Source: Sphingobacterium phlebotomi
Lineage (GTDB): Bacteria; Bacteroidota; Bacteroidia; Sphingobacteriales; Sphingobacteriaceae
Direction: 5' to 3'
NCBI RefSeq assembly: GCF_008180195.1
Contig: NZ_VTAV01000001.1
Location: forward strand, 248,001 to 312,000
Length of the DNA: 64,000 nucleotides
A model generated the notes under the pieces. That model ran no database searches. It saw nothing but the letters and a program-made list of their open reading frames with translations, and had not been told where the DNA came from. The translations under genes and the position numbers were made by a program. Numbering within the stretch: position 1 is the stretch's first letter; each line of letters begins with the position of its first letter. Shown here in pieces: positions 25,430 through 34,927 of the stretch.

Positions 25430-26878
25430 TTAGTAGTAGCTATATTGTCTGACTCCTGCTACGTACCTAGCGAGTCGCATCACTTGGTGTACATATCCGT
25501 ATTCGTTGTCATACCAGACATAAATAACAACATTTCTACCATTTGAAGAAACAATCGTGGCCGGCGCATCGATGACGGCGGCTGCCGTAGTTCCTATAAT
25601 GTCGGAAGAAACTAGATCGCGATTGTTCTCATATTTAATCTGTTCAACCAAGCTTCCTTTTAAGGCGGCATTTAATAATATATTATCCAATTCTTGTCTA
25701 GTACATTTTTGCTGTAATTCCAATTGCAAAATGGCAAGAGATCCGTTAGGAATCGGTACCCGGACAGCATTGGAAGTTAGTTTTCCTGAGAGTGACGGTA
25801 GCACTCTTGAAACAGCGACACCTGCTCCTGTCTCCGTAATAACCATGTTGAGTCCCGCTGCACGTCCTCGCCGCTCTTTCTTATGCATATTATCGACGAG
25901 ATTCTGATCATTAGTATACGCATGTATGGTTTCTACATGGCCGGTGGCTATTCCAAAAGCATTATCAATTATAGATAAAACTGGGGTTATAGCGTTGGTT
26001 GTGCAGGAGGCTGCGGAACATATTTTTATATCTGTAGGCGAAACGGTATGTTCGTTAATTCCGTAAACGATATCAGGTAGGTCTTTTCCTGGAGCGGTAA
26101 GTAGTACTTGGGTAATTCCCTTCGCACGTAGATGGCGCTCCAAATCTATTTTTTTTCTAAATGCTCCTGTGTTATCAATCAGGAGTGCATTTTCGATCCC
26201 GTAAATAGTATAGTCTACATCTTCTGGCGCACTTGAAGATATGAAATAGATGGTCATGCCATTGATGATGAGTGCGCTATTTTCCCAGTCAGTTTCAATA
26301 GTCCCCTCAAAGTCGCCGTGGATAGAGTCGCGTTTTAGTAAATTGGCTCTTTTTTGTAGACTAAAGAGGTCAACTTCTTCTCGCACGACAACGGCACGAA
26401 GCCGGAGTTGATTACCATCAGCAGTAGTGTTTATTAATTCTTTTGCCAATAATCTTCCAATTCGTCCAAAACCATACAGTACAACGTCTTTAGCTTTGAA
26501 ACCTTGATGATGCACAACGGAAGCCAATTGTTTACGAACAAAGTAAGATATCGAATCATCTTGACTTGCTTGTTTGTTAAAATGAACTGCGAGCGTTCCG
26601 ATGTCTATCTTGGAAGGCGGCAGATTCATTTCCTGAATCGCGATAGCTATTTCGGTGGTAGCGAAAACAGTCACTTCCGTACTGTATAGGGTCGATATGT
26701 GTCTGTGCAGGTGGAGAATAGAGCCGGGACGTTGATGTAGGATTTGATTCCGGAATAAAACGAGTTCAACACCTTCGTTGATCCACATATTGCTGACGAT
26801 CTCAGCGAGACGAGCTGCAGCATTTTGCTGTTGTTGATAACTTTTGATTTCTTCTTCAAAAGGGACTATTGGTACCAT
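25430..26878 (-). CDS. Glyceraldehyde-3-phosphate dehydrogenase, long form
   Basis: 482 residues, against about 335 for common GAPDH. The extra ~130 N-terminal residues (1-130) show no motif I know. The dehydrogenase proper begins at VVLYGFGRIGRLLAKEL (NAD motif near 132-148), has the catalytic Cys292 in CSAASCTTNAITP, and ends with WYDNEYGYVHQVMRLA. It converts glyceraldehyde-3-phosphate to 1,3-bisphosphoglycerate or the reverse. Long GAPDHs of this type occur in Bacteroidota and some other bacteria, often beside a normal-length one elsewhere. A TATGTTTG box lies 26 bases before the start. Confidence 0.93.
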   Translation of the reverse strand: MVPIVPFEEEIKSYQQQQNAAARLAEIVSNMWINEGVELVLFRNQILHQRPGSILHLHRHISTLYSTEVTVFATTEIAIAIQEMNLPPSKIDIGTLAVHFNKQASQDDSISYFVRKQLASVVHHQGFKAKDVVLYGFGRIGRLLAKELINTTADGNQLRLRAVVVREEVDLFSLQKRANLLKRDSIHGDFEGTIETDWENSALIINGMTIYFISSSAPEDVDYTIYGIENALLIDNTGAFRKKIDLERHLRAKGITQVLLTAPGKDLPDIVYGINEHTVSPTDIKICSAASCTTNAITPVLSIIDNAFGIATGHVETIHAYTNDQNLVDNMHKKERRGRAAGLNMVITETGAGVAVSRVLPSLSGKLTSNAVRVPIPNGSLAILQLELQQKCTRQELDNILLNAALKGSLVEQIKYENNRDLVSSDIIGTTAAAVIDAPATIVSSNGRNVVIYVWYDNEYGYVHQVMRLARYVAGVRQYSYY

Positions 26879-26904
26879 AATTTTTGTTATACATGATTAC
26901 GGTA

Positions 26905-26912
26905 CAAACATA
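26905..26912 (-). promoter_or_regulatory. -7 box before the long GAPDH gene
   Basis: Minus strand TATGTTTG, a full TAnnTTTG match, 26 bases before the ATG at 26878. The rest of the gap to 27053 is A/T-rich with no other feature seen. Confidence 0.4.
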
Positions 26913-27053
26913 TTAAATACTAGGTGAAAATTGATGTTATTTTACTGTATTTGTAAATATTAGACAAAATAGGTTAATGATTTTGCTGGATTTGTAAAAA
27001 TAAGCCTGAAAATTAATAATTTTTAATTTTGTTTCTTCGTCCATAACATAGAC

Positions 27054-28181
27054 TTACTGGACGATAAAAAGTTCCGACGCAATATAATCAGCAAGGAGTT
27101 TTCCTTTCACCGTGAGTGTAAGATAGCGTTTTTGGATAAGTTCTACCTCCTGCTGGTCTATGAAGTATTGTATGTGCGATACGAGATATTGTTTACTGTC
27201 TGTCCCAAAGTCCCGTACTATTTTCTCCAGATCAATACCCCACATCGTTCGCAGAGAAGTCATGATATATTCGTTGAACTGATCTTCCCGAGATAGGTTT
27301 TCCGTTTCGAAAACGGGTTTTCCGATGGCTATCCCTTCCATATAGCGGGTGTTGTTTGCGATGTTCCAGCTTCTCGATTTTCCATTAAATGAGTGTGCCG
27401 ATGGACCGATACCAAGATAATGCCTGCCTTGCCAATAAGCGGTATTGTGTTTGGCGTATTGTTCATTTTTGGCAAAGTTCGATATTTCATAATGCGCAAA
27501 TCCATTTTTGGTCAAGGTATCGATAAGCATGTTCATTTGTTCAGCACTTTGTGTTTCTTGCATGGGAGGGGTTTTTCCGTTGCGAATGAAGTGTGCCAGT
27601 GCCGTTTTCTGCTCTACAGTCATCGCGTAAGACGAGATATGAGGGATATTAAATGTAAGCAGCTTCTCCATATTGGACCGCCATTTCGCATTTGTCAACA
27701 ACGGATAGCCATAGATAAGGTCGGCAGTGATGTTTTCAAAGCCCGCATCTTGTACTCGTTTGATGGATGCTTCGGCTTCTGAAGCATGATGTGCCCTATT
27801 CATCCAACGTAAATCTTCTTCATAAAAGGATTGTATACCGATGCTAAAACGGTTGATAGGGGTATGCCGTAGCGCTTGTACTTTTGCTTTATCCAAATCA
27901 TCGGGGTTCGCTTCCAAGGTGATTTCAGCGTCGTTGGCTATTTCGAAATGTGTTGCAACGTTGCCTATAAGGTGCTCGATTTCTTCCGCCGTTAGCAAAG
28001 AAGGTGTGCCTCCCCCAAAATAAATGGATCTTATGGTTTTGTCCGTCAAATATTGCGCACGTAACGCTACTTCCTTTTGTAAGGCTAGTATCATCTCTTC
28101 CTTATATTGCAGCGATGTGCTGAAATGGAAGTCACAATAATGACAAGCTTGTTTACAAAATGGGATATGGAAGTAGATCAT
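27054..28181 (-). CDS. hemW: HemW-type radical SAM heme chaperone
   Basis: 375 residues. The radical-SAM cluster motif is CKQACHYC at Cys9, Cys13 and Cys16, followed by the aromatic-rich DFHFS typical of HemW rather than HemN. SIYFGGGTPSLL near 48-59 is the SAM-binding region, and GIQSFYEEDLRWMNRAH near 114-130 and YLGIGPSAHSF fit the family. HemW proteins were long annotated as coproporphyrinogen oxidases but act in heme handling. It is the last of four closely spaced minus-strand genes, 2 bases after the M1 peptidase. Confidence 0.92.
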   Translation of the reverse strand: MIYFHIPFCKQACHYCDFHFSTSLQYKEEMILALQKEVALRAQYLTDKTIRSIYFGGGTPSLLTAEEIEHLIGNVATHFEIANDAEITLEANPDDLDKAKVQALRHTPINRFSIGIQSFYEEDLRWMNRAHHASEAEASIKRVQDAGFENITADLIYGYPLLTNAKWRSNMEKLLTFNIPHISSYAMTVEQKTALAHFIRNGKTPPMQETQSAEQMNMLIDTLTKNGFAHYEISNFAKNEQYAKHNTAYWQGRHYLGIGPSAHSFNGKSRSWNIANNTRYMEGIAIGKPVFETENLSREDQFNEYIMTSLRTMWGIDLEKIVRDFGTDSKQYLVSHIQYFIDQQEVELIQKRYLTLTVKGKLLADYIASELFIVQ

Positions 28182-28183
28182 AT

Positions 28184-30046
28184 TTATCTATTCCAGCTAT
28201 TATCCGCGGATTCAATATCCGCTAATCGTAACGACGGATCAATCTGCACCTTTACAGCTTTCTTCGTAATCGGCAACGTATAACTCGGTTTTGTCCAGAA
28301 CCAATCTTCCAATACGGTGCGTTGTGCACCATCATATATGGAGAAGGATTCTGCGGGTTTTTCACCACGCATTTCGCGTAACGGAATATAGAAGAGTTCC
28401 TTTGTGCCATCTTCGTATTCCACCAACAGGTCAATGGGCATGGCGAGATTCGATTTATTCGTCAGTATAATCTCGTTGTCGGTTACATTTTCGATAGCAT
28501 AGTCGATCGTACGTGTGGTATTCACAAATAGATTGAAATACCATTTTAAGTTGATGTCGGATACTTCTTCAGCTACACGTTTAAAGTCGTTGGGGGTCGG
28601 GTGTTTGAATTTCCATAGCTCGTAAAACTTCAAAAACGTTTTATCCAGGTTTTGCTGGCCGATAATATAGCCGAGCTGTTGTGCGAAGACTTGTCCTTTA
28701 TTGTATGCCTGCTGGCTATAGCCATAGTTCGTGTCATAGTAATCTGCCAGTAAACTCATGGGCTCTTCCTTACCAGATAAAGCCAGTTTGTAGTAAGCTC
28801 GATAAGCGTTGATTACCGGGTTGGTATCCAAGCTGCCTCTTTTCTCGAATAAACTTTGAAAACCTAGCTCCTCTATATAACTGGTAAAACCTTCGTCAAA
28901 CCATTCATCTACCGTTTCATTGATACCAAAAAGGTGTTGATACCAAGAATGGGCGGCTTCATGGAAAATAACACCTACCAAGCTTTGGATATTACGCCCA
29001 CCGGTCACGAGAGTTGCTGTACCGTATTCCATGCCGCCATCACCTCCTTGAACAATGGTATAGGTAGGCCATGGATACGGACCAAAACGTTCGGCGCAAA
29101 AATCAAAAAACTCGGCTGCCAGCCCCTGTGCCGTTTTCCAATTTTCTTTAACTTGCTTGTTGGTTGGGAGGTAGACGGTGTAGACCGAAACACCATCTTT
29201 GCTTTTAGTCGAATCGACGACAAACTTTGGGTCGGCTGCCCAAGCGAAATCATGGATGCTCTCCGCTTTGAAATGCCAGGTAGCTTTCCCGTTGGTGGAA
29301 ACGACTTTTGTTTTTTTGTCATACCCTTTTACTTCTGCTGGATTTTGTAATACGCCGGAGCTTCCGACGATATAATCTTTATGAAGGTGTAGCGTGACAT
29401 CAAAATTACCAAAGGGAGCGATAAATTCACGGGCTACGTATTCATCTAAATGCCAGCCAAACTCATCGAAGTGCGCCATCTTAGGGTACCATTGTGTCAT
29501 GGATAAAGCTACGCCTTCTTTGGAATTTCGGCCGCTACGGCGTATTTGTTCTGGAACTTGTGCTTCCCAGCTCATGTCGAAAGAAACTGTTTCTCCGCGT
29601 TGGATGGGAGTAGGTAAGGTCACTTCCAGTATGGTGCCGTCCTCTTTGAATGTGGTTGGCTGTCCGTTCATTGTGAGAGATTGTATCCGTTGATAACCGA
29701 TTTGTTCGGGTGTCAACGGAGCAATTCGGCTTTGAATCTTCGGGTTTTCTATTGTGCCTATATTGCTCGTCATTCGTGCATCGGGATCGGCAATGTTGGA
29801 TAACCGGTAATCCATCATACTTTCCGGTTGGAATGCGTTAAAATACAGGTGGAAATAGACCTTTCCAAGGGCTTGGTTGGAATTGTTGGTGTATTTTATC
29901 GTCATTTTTCCTTGATACTGATAGTTTTTCTCATCGACATCAATATCCATTTTGTAATCGACAGCTTGTTGCCAATATCCTGCCCGTTGTGCAAATAGGA
30001 TAGTATGGAAAAGCATTAAAAAAGATAGAAGTAGTTTTGTTTTCAT
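28184..30046 (-). CDS. M1 family metallopeptidase, exported
   Basis: 620 residues. An N-terminal signal peptide (~1-19, ending LFAQ) is followed by a beta-sandwich domain and the gluzincin catalytic domain. Zinc ligands: HEAAH near 371-375, then Glu 18 residues later in EWFDEGFTSY, an exact HExxH-x18-E. The family's substrate-anchoring motif appears as GGMEYGTAT. M1 enzymes are aminopeptidases; the exported location suggests trimming of periplasmic or surface-derived peptides. Ends directly against the following gene (HemW) and begins one base after the preceding 164-residue membrane protein, indicating an operon. Confidence 0.92.
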   Translation of the reverse strand: MKTKLLLSFLMLFHTILFAQRAGYWQQAVDYKMDIDVDEKNYQYQGKMTIKYTNNSNQALGKVYFHLYFNAFQPESMMDYRLSNIADPDARMTSNIGTIENPKIQSRIAPLTPEQIGYQRIQSLTMNGQPTTFKEDGTILEVTLPTPIQRGETVSFDMSWEAQVPEQIRRSGRNSKEGVALSMTQWYPKMAHFDEFGWHLDEYVAREFIAPFGNFDVTLHLHKDYIVGSSGVLQNPAEVKGYDKKTKVVSTNGKATWHFKAESIHDFAWAADPKFVVDSTKSKDGVSVYTVYLPTNKQVKENWKTAQGLAAEFFDFCAERFGPYPWPTYTIVQGGDGGMEYGTATLVTGGRNIQSLVGVIFHEAAHSWYQHLFGINETVDEWFDEGFTSYIEELGFQSLFEKRGSLDTNPVINAYRAYYKLALSGKEEPMSLLADYYDTNYGYSQQAYNKGQVFAQQLGYIIGQQNLDKTFLKFYELWKFKHPTPNDFKRVAEEVSDINLKWYFNLFVNTTRTIDYAIENVTDNEIILTNKSNLAMPIDLLVEYEDGTKELFYIPLREMRGEKPAESFSIYDGAQRTVLEDWFWTKPSYTLPITKKAVKVQIDPSLRLADIESADNSWNR

Positions 30047-30541
30047 TTACATATAATAATATTCGACACCCTCTTGTCGTATTGCGTGGACAAGTGCATG
30101 GAGGTCATCGGCTTTTTCAAATAACTTATTGCGCCAATATCGTTTTGTTTTTTTGTCTTTCTTAAAAAAAAACATAATCAGGTTGCCGCCTGATCGAGGC
30201 ACATTACGTAGGTACTTAATATTGTCCAATGGAAAAGAATCCTCTTGTTGGTTCTTAAATTGTATCACAACCTTTCCTTCTTTTATGATCCATACGGAAT
30301 CGTTCTTACTCCATTTGGTGCTACAGAAAATCAATAATGGTAAGCTAACCAGCACGACCAGAATCTTAGCGATTTCGGATATAGGAAATCGGGAAGCGAT
30401 AGCAGTAATCAGGCAGACACCTGCCAGAAGGAGCAGCATATATCGTCCGCGATGTAGCGTCGCTATATGGAAAGACTTGTTGACCATGTCCCAAAAATAA
30501 GAAAGAGCGACCATATAGCCACCCTTTTGGTTAAATATCAC
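30047..30541 (-). CDS. Small membrane protein with PH-like domain
   Basis: 164 residues from 30541; starts at 30514 or 30487 are also possible. Two membrane segments (RYMLLLLAGVCLITAIASRF and IAKILVVLVSLPLLIFCST) are followed by a soluble C-terminal half with strands VWIIKEGKVVIQF, SFPLDNIKYLRNVP and NLIMFFFKKD, ending in a helix, the outline of a bacterial PH-like domain. No name can be given. It stands between the WG-repeat gene and the M1 peptidase with almost no gaps. Confidence 0.7.
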   Translation of the reverse strand: MIFNQKGGYMVALSYFWDMVNKSFHIATLHRGRYMLLLLAGVCLITAIASRFPISEIAKILVVLVSLPLLIFCSTKWSKNDSVWIIKEGKVVIQFKNQQEDSFPLDNIKYLRNVPRSGGNLIMFFFKKDKKTKRYWRNKLFEKADDLHALVHAIRQEGVEYYYM

Positions 30542-30555
30542 GAGTTATTTACGGT

Positions 30556-32019
30556 TTACCCTGCTTCCTTAATCCGTACATATTCCCCTTTCGTATTGAT
30601 ATACAGCACATCCCCTTCCTCGGTTTCATTTACTGCCGCTATGCCGTCATAAAATGGCGTTGCATATTCATATTTAAAAGGGATGACCGTTTTCCCATCT
30701 TTGGTGATGTAGCCATACTTGTTGTCCTGGAGGGCCACCACAAGGTCGTCCTCATTTGCCAACAAGAGGTAATCGTATCCTGCTGTAGTCTTTTGTTGCG
30801 ATTGTATATCCACCACATAATACCGCTCATTCTCCATAATGATCATATGGCTTTCGTCATATTCCATAATGGTTTCAAAAACTGCTGGTAAAATGATTTG
30901 GCCGTTTAGATCAATTAATCCCGTTTTACCGTCTTGGGAGAATAAGGCATAGCCCTTTGAAAAGAATGAAATATGGTCATATTGAGCCGGAATGATAACG
31001 TGTTGGTTCTGATCCATCATGCCTGTTTTGCCATCTATGGAGAAGAAGATGATCTCCAGTTCGGGATCCAGCGCCAGGTATTCCCATTCGCAGGGAATAA
31101 CTTCTTGCCCCTCCGTATCAATGATGCCGTATTGGAAATCCGGGTTTGTGACGACTGCATGTGTTCCTATAAATTCATTAATGGACGCGTATTTTGGTGT
31201 CACAATGATCTGTTGGTTATCATCCCGGATACCGATAAGGTGGCTTGTCGAATCCTGAAATGCATATAAATCGTATCCTAAAGGCATATCGAAGAAGCTG
31301 ATGCCATATATATCTTCTTGTAATGTATAGTCTTCGGGAATTTCAAAGAGCGTTGGGTCGAAATCAATTTCCTGCACGGTACTTGCTTCAATGCCAAATC
31401 CGAAAGCACCGATATACAGTGCTGCGCCGGGGATGTTTTTGAGATAGGCATATTCTCCCCAGTATAAAGAGGGAAGGCTTTCATTATACCAGATTTCCAC
31501 TTTTGCGTCTTGTGCGGCAGAAGCATCAAGTTCATCTGTGTCGAACTCCAAAACGGCCAATTTACATGACAAGCCGGCGATAGTCTTGCTGGTGTCTGCG
31601 ATAAAGCGTAAAGGTAAATCGGCTGTGCTGGTGACGATGATATCATCTTCCGTTTCATGGATGTTCACTTTATCCATCGCATCGGCGGTTTTTGTATAGG
31701 CCTGCAGAGAAGGATAGAGCGTATACGAATCAGCTGTGTTACGGTTGGTGATTTGGATTTGGTTGTTTTGAATGATACCCTGTGTTTCTACCCGCATAAA
31801 ATGTTGATTTACCCAGGCTTGTACTTGTGGCGTGTCATCCTCACCGAATGCTGTAGCCAATGCTGCTAACATGGCAAGCGATCTATCTTCTGCTGTGTCA
31901 GCCTGCGCAAGTGTTGCTAAAGAAAGGGCGAGTTTGTAGTCAATTTTAAAAAGTTTCTCTTGTGAAAAAACCGTAGAAAGGGAGAAGCTCAGTAGTAGAG
32001 CCAATATACTTCTATACAT
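30556..32019 (-). CDS. Exported WG-repeat protein
   Basis: About 487 residues from 32019, chosen because MYRSILALLLSFSLSTVFSQ is a good signal peptide; the frame is open to 32043. The N-terminal half (~20-240) resembles the GLPGLI-type exported Bacteroidota proteins in having a tyrosine-rich strand pattern, but the match is loose. The C-terminal half carries WG-type repeats of the form YGYITKDGKTVIPFKY, GKTGLIDLNGQIILPAVFE and YGIIDTEGQEVIPCEWEY. WG repeats form beta structures of unknown partner. First gene of the unit that continues to hemW. Confidence 0.82.
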   Translation of the reverse strand: MYRSILALLLSFSLSTVFSQEKLFKIDYKLALSLATLAQADTAEDRSLAMLAALATAFGEDDTPQVQAWVNQHFMRVETQGIIQNNQIQITNRNTADSYTLYPSLQAYTKTADAMDKVNIHETEDDIIVTSTADLPLRFIADTSKTIAGLSCKLAVLEFDTDELDASAAQDAKVEIWYNESLPSLYWGEYAYLKNIPGAALYIGAFGFGIEASTVQEIDFDPTLFEIPEDYTLQEDIYGISFFDMPLGYDLYAFQDSTSHLIGIRDDNQQIIVTPKYASINEFIGTHAVVTNPDFQYGIIDTEGQEVIPCEWEYLALDPELEIIFFSIDGKTGMMDQNQHVIIPAQYDHISFFSKGYALFSQDGKTGLIDLNGQIILPAVFETIMEYDESHMIIMENERYYVVDIQSQQKTTAGYDYLLLANEDDLVVALQDNKYGYITKDGKTVIPFKYEYATPFYDGIAAVNETEEGDVLYINTKGEYVRIKEAG

Positions 32020-32070
32020 AGATGTTGTGTAATTAGGCTGCAAAATTGAGAAAAAAACTGCAAAACTTTC

Positions 32071-32078
32071 TACCTTTG
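32071..32078 (+). promoter_or_regulatory. -7 box before pepT
   Basis: TACCTTTG, a full TAnnTTTG match, 20 bases before the ATG at 32099. Confidence 0.4.
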
Positions 32079-32098
32079 GACGATAATTAGATGTTTGT

Positions 32099-33379
32099 AT
32101 GGATAATTTTGATATAAATAGTATAACCGATTTTCACGTTGCGGAACGTTTTATGCGCTACGTTCAGATTGATACAGAATCCGACCCCCATGCAACTTCT
32201 TTTCCTTCTACGGAAAAGCAAAAGGATTTAAGCAAACTCTTAGTGTCGGAATTGCGTCAAATGGGTATAACAGATGCGCATCTCGATGAATATGGCTATG
32301 TCTACGCTACTATTCCATCGAATGTGGGTCAGGAAGTTCCTGTGATTTGTTTTTGCTCCCATGTGGACACGTCGCCGGATTGTTCGGGAAAAGATGTGAA
32401 GCCGCTACTACATGCTGATTATCAGGGTCAAGATATCGCGTTGCCAGATGACCCATCGGTCATTATAAAATTTAGCGAGCATCCCGATTTGAAGCATCAA
32501 CTAGGCCATGATATTATTACAGCTAGTGGCACTACATTACTCGGGGCAGATGATAAAGCCGGTATAGCCGAGATTATGGATGCTACACGTTTGCTGATGG
32601 ACTATCCCGAGATAAAGCACGGTGAAATCAAGTTGTTGTTTACACCCGATGAAGAAGTTGGACAAGGTGTCGATCATGTCGATTTGAAGAAATTAGGTGC
32701 GCAGTTTGCTTATACGATAGATGGAGAAAAAGCAGGTACTATTGAAGATGAGACTTTTTCGGCAGATGCGGTGCATATTGTTATTCAAGGCATATCTGTG
32801 CACCCTGGTTTCGCGAAAGGAAAAATGGTTAGTGCATTGAAAGTGGCGGCGGACATTATTGCGGATTTGCCAAAAGATAGTTTGTCGCCGGAAACAACTG
32901 CGGAGGCAGCAGGTTTTATCCATCCAACCGAGATAAGCGGGGGAGTAGACAAAGCGGAAATCAATTTTATAATCAGAGACCACAACACATCCAAATTAGC
33001 AGAATACGAAACCATATTGCATCGTATTGTGGAGAACGTGGTCGTACATTATCCGGGTGTGACTTACACATTCGATGTTAAAGAGCAGTATCGGAATATG
33101 AAAGAGGTGCTCGACCAGTATCCAGCAATCATGAAGGTAGGTTTGGAGGCCATTAAACGTGCCGGACTTACGCCCGAACGGAGAAGTATACGGGGCGGTA
33201 CGGATGGTTCGCGGCTTTCATTTATGGGACTGCCCTGTCCAAACGTATTTGCTGGTGGACATGCATTTCATGGTAAAATGGAATGGGTAAGCAAACAAGA
33301 TATGGAAAAAGCGGTGTTAACCATTCTGCATATTGCTAATATTTGGCAGGAAGACGCGATAGGTGATAAACAGGGGTAA
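32099..33379 (+). CDS. pepT: Peptidase T (tripeptide aminopeptidase)
   Basis: 426 residues, close to the ~410 of the M20 PepT family. The di-zinc site is visible: His in CFCSHVDTSPD near 83-93 with Asp two residues on, GADDKAGIAEI near 151-161 (bridging Asp), TPDEEVGQG near 182-190 (catalytic Glu and metal Glu), DGEKAG near 207, and the last metal His in GGHAFHGKMEW near 392. The RGGTDGSRLSFMGLPCPN segment near 370-387 matches PepT. It releases N-terminal residues from tripeptides in the cytoplasm. Monocistronic, with its own promoter. Confidence 0.95.
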   Translation: MDNFDINSITDFHVAERFMRYVQIDTESDPHATSFPSTEKQKDLSKLLVSELRQMGITDAHLDEYGYVYATIPSNVGQEVPVICFCSHVDTSPDCSGKDVKPLLHADYQGQDIALPDDPSVIIKFSEHPDLKHQLGHDIITASGTTLLGADDKAGIAEIMDATRLLMDYPEIKHGEIKLLFTPDEEVGQGVDHVDLKKLGAQFAYTIDGEKAGTIEDETFSADAVHIVIQGISVHPGFAKGKMVSALKVAADIIADLPKDSLSPETTAEAAGFIHPTEISGGVDKAEINFIIRDHNTSKLAEYETILHRIVENVVVHYPGVTYTFDVKEQYRNMKEVLDQYPAIMKVGLEAIKRAGLTPERRSIRGGTDGSRLSFMGLPCPNVFAGGHAFHGKMEWVSKQDMEKAVLTILHIANIWQEDAIGDKQG

Positions 33380-33439
33380 AGCAAAAAAAATAAACTATAT
33401 AAAGATTGGTCACGGACAACCGATCACAGATTTAAAAAT

Positions 33440-34006
33440 ATGGAAAAAAACGAAGTATTAAAAGCCATTTACAGCAGGAGAACGGTAAACCAGAATAGTT
33501 TTACCAACGAAGATATTGCTAAAGAAGATATCCTTACTATATTAGAAGCAGCAAATGCTGCACCTACGCATAAGCGTACACAGCCGTGGCGTTTTGTGGT
33601 ATTTCAAAAGGATGGCTTGAATCGCTTAGGAGCAGAGTTGAGCCGTATTTATAGAGAAACGACGCCTTCCGAAAAATATGCGGAACTGGCGGAACAAAAT
33701 ATGGCGAAGAAAGCGACGATGTCCAATGTGGCGATCGCTATTATTGTGAACTATACGGGTGAGCTTCCTGAATGGGAAGAACTGGCGGCCACGGCCTGTG
33801 CAGTGCAAAATATGTGGTTGGCAGCGCATTCGCTCAACATTGGAGGCTACTGGGCCTCTCCGGGGCTTATTCATCATTTGGGATCATTCCTGAATTTGGA
33901 AGACAATCAAAAATGTGTCGGGCTTTTCTATATGGGGCATCATAACAATGAACCACGTGAACCCGTAAGATCGCCTATAACCGAGAAGGTGCGTTGGGAA
34001 GAGTGA
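33440..34006 (+). CDS. Nitroreductase family protein
   Basis: 188 residues. The family opening IYSRRTVNQNSF near 10-21 supplies the phosphate-binding Arg-Arg-Thr, and AAPTHKRTQPWRFVVF near 40-55 is the FMN-binding segment. NMWLAAHSLNIGGYWASPG near 122-140 is the dimer-interface helix. These are flavin NADH/NADPH oxidoreductases; natural substrates vary widely and are not readable here. The stop is followed three bases later by a structured repeat element. Confidence 0.9.
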   Translation: MEKNEVLKAIYSRRTVNQNSFTNEDIAKEDILTILEAANAAPTHKRTQPWRFVVFQKDGLNRLGAELSRIYRETTPSEKYAELAEQNMAKKATMSNVAIAIIVNYTGELPEWEELAATACAVQNMWLAAHSLNIGGYWASPGLIHHLGSFLNLEDNQKCVGLFYMGHHNNEPREPVRSPITEKVRWEE

Positions 34007-34009
34007 TTT

Positions 34010-34366
34010 TTTCTTTTTTCCCGCAAAAAAGAAACAAAAAGCTCGTCGCTTCGAATGTTTTACATTTAGGATAGTGCTAAAGAGTGTTAGTGCAGTTGTA
34101 AAACGTTCGGATGCGACCATCTGTGTTAATTAGGGGTAGTGTAATGCGTAGATGAACGCATTTAATAATAAACAGCAATGATGCGGGCTCAAACGGCCTA
34201 GCATTGTTCCGCGGGCAGCTTTACGACGGCTATTCCGTTAAAAACAGAAAGCTGTCTGAGCGAAGCGAGTTCCTTTCTGTTTAGGAATAGACAAGTAAAG
34301 GTAGCGGAACCTTGCAAGCCTTGACTTTTTTTGCTTCGTTTTTTGTGTCAAGACAAAAAATGAAGA
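34010..34366 (+). repeat. Structured intergenic repeat, full copy A
   Basis: Fills most of the 441-base gap between the nitroreductase and the NlpE-like gene. Four stems: (1) TTTCTTTTTT/AAAAAAGAAA at 34010-34034; (2) GTCGC...TTTTACA with TGTAAAA...GCGAC at 34045-34117; (3) a long hairpin 34206-34310 with GTTCCGC/GCGGAAC, CTTTAC/GTAAAG, CTATTCC/GGAATAG and AAACAGAAAG/CTTTCTGTTT; (4) CTTCGTTTTTTGT/ACAAAAAATGAAG at 34334-34365. Copies at 38053 and 16511 pair at the same places with different bases. A 24-base piece at 34287-34310 recurs imperfectly at 34371-34394. Confidence 0.85.
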
Positions 34367-34447
34367 GGATATAGACAAATAAAGGTAAGGGGACATGAAT
34401 ATTCAGGAAAGGATGGTGCAATATTTGTAATAAACACTAAAAAAGTT

Positions 34448-34924
34448 ATGAAAAAATTATTTTATGTGGCATTAGCAGTATTTGTTTTTTCAGCCTGCAC
34501 ATCGCCGGATAACTCGCAAACAAACTCGGAAGAACGAATAGATTCGTTGGAAGATCAAATGGTATCTAGACCCCTGGAGATGGAAAATCCGGATCCGGCG
34601 CATAATTCCCAAAACTCCGTTGATTGGATGGGAACTTATGAGGCCGTTTTGCCTTGTGCCGATTGTCCTGGGATTAAGACCGTATTGGTTCTCCATGAAG
34701 ATGAAACATTCCAGATAAGTAGTGAATATTTGGAAAGGGACACGAAGTTTGAAGACGAAGGCACCTTTGAATGGCAAAATAATGGATCTATCGTGCATTT
34801 GAAAGGAAAAGATACAGACGTTAAGCTTAAAGTAGGCGAAAACAGGCTGTTTCAGTTAGATCAAGAAGGTAAAGAGATCACCGGAGAGTTAGCGGAGCAT
34901 TATATTTATAAAAAGCAGCTATAA
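34448..34924 (+). CDS. NlpE-like copper/envelope-stress lipoprotein
   Basis: 158 residues. Lipoprotein signal ends VFVFSACTS (Cys17). The mature part has WMGTYEAVLPCADCPGIKT near 58-76, the CxxC-containing signature of the NlpE N-terminal domain, then strands ending IVHLKGKD. E. coli NlpE senses lipoprotein-trafficking and copper stress at the outer membrane. Only the N-terminal NlpE domain is present here, which is common in Bacteroidota. First gene of a tight four-gene unit (3, 8 and 3 base gaps) with an MFS transporter, an XpaC-like protein and TelA. Confidence 0.85.
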   Translation: MKKLFYVALAVFVFSACTSPDNSQTNSEERIDSLEDQMVSRPLEMENPDPAHNSQNSVDWMGTYEAVLPCADCPGIKTVLVLHEDETFQISSEYLERDTKFEDEGTFEWQNNGSIVHLKGKDTDVKLKVGENRLFQLDQEGKEITGELAEHYIYKKQL

Positions 34925-34927
34925 TTC

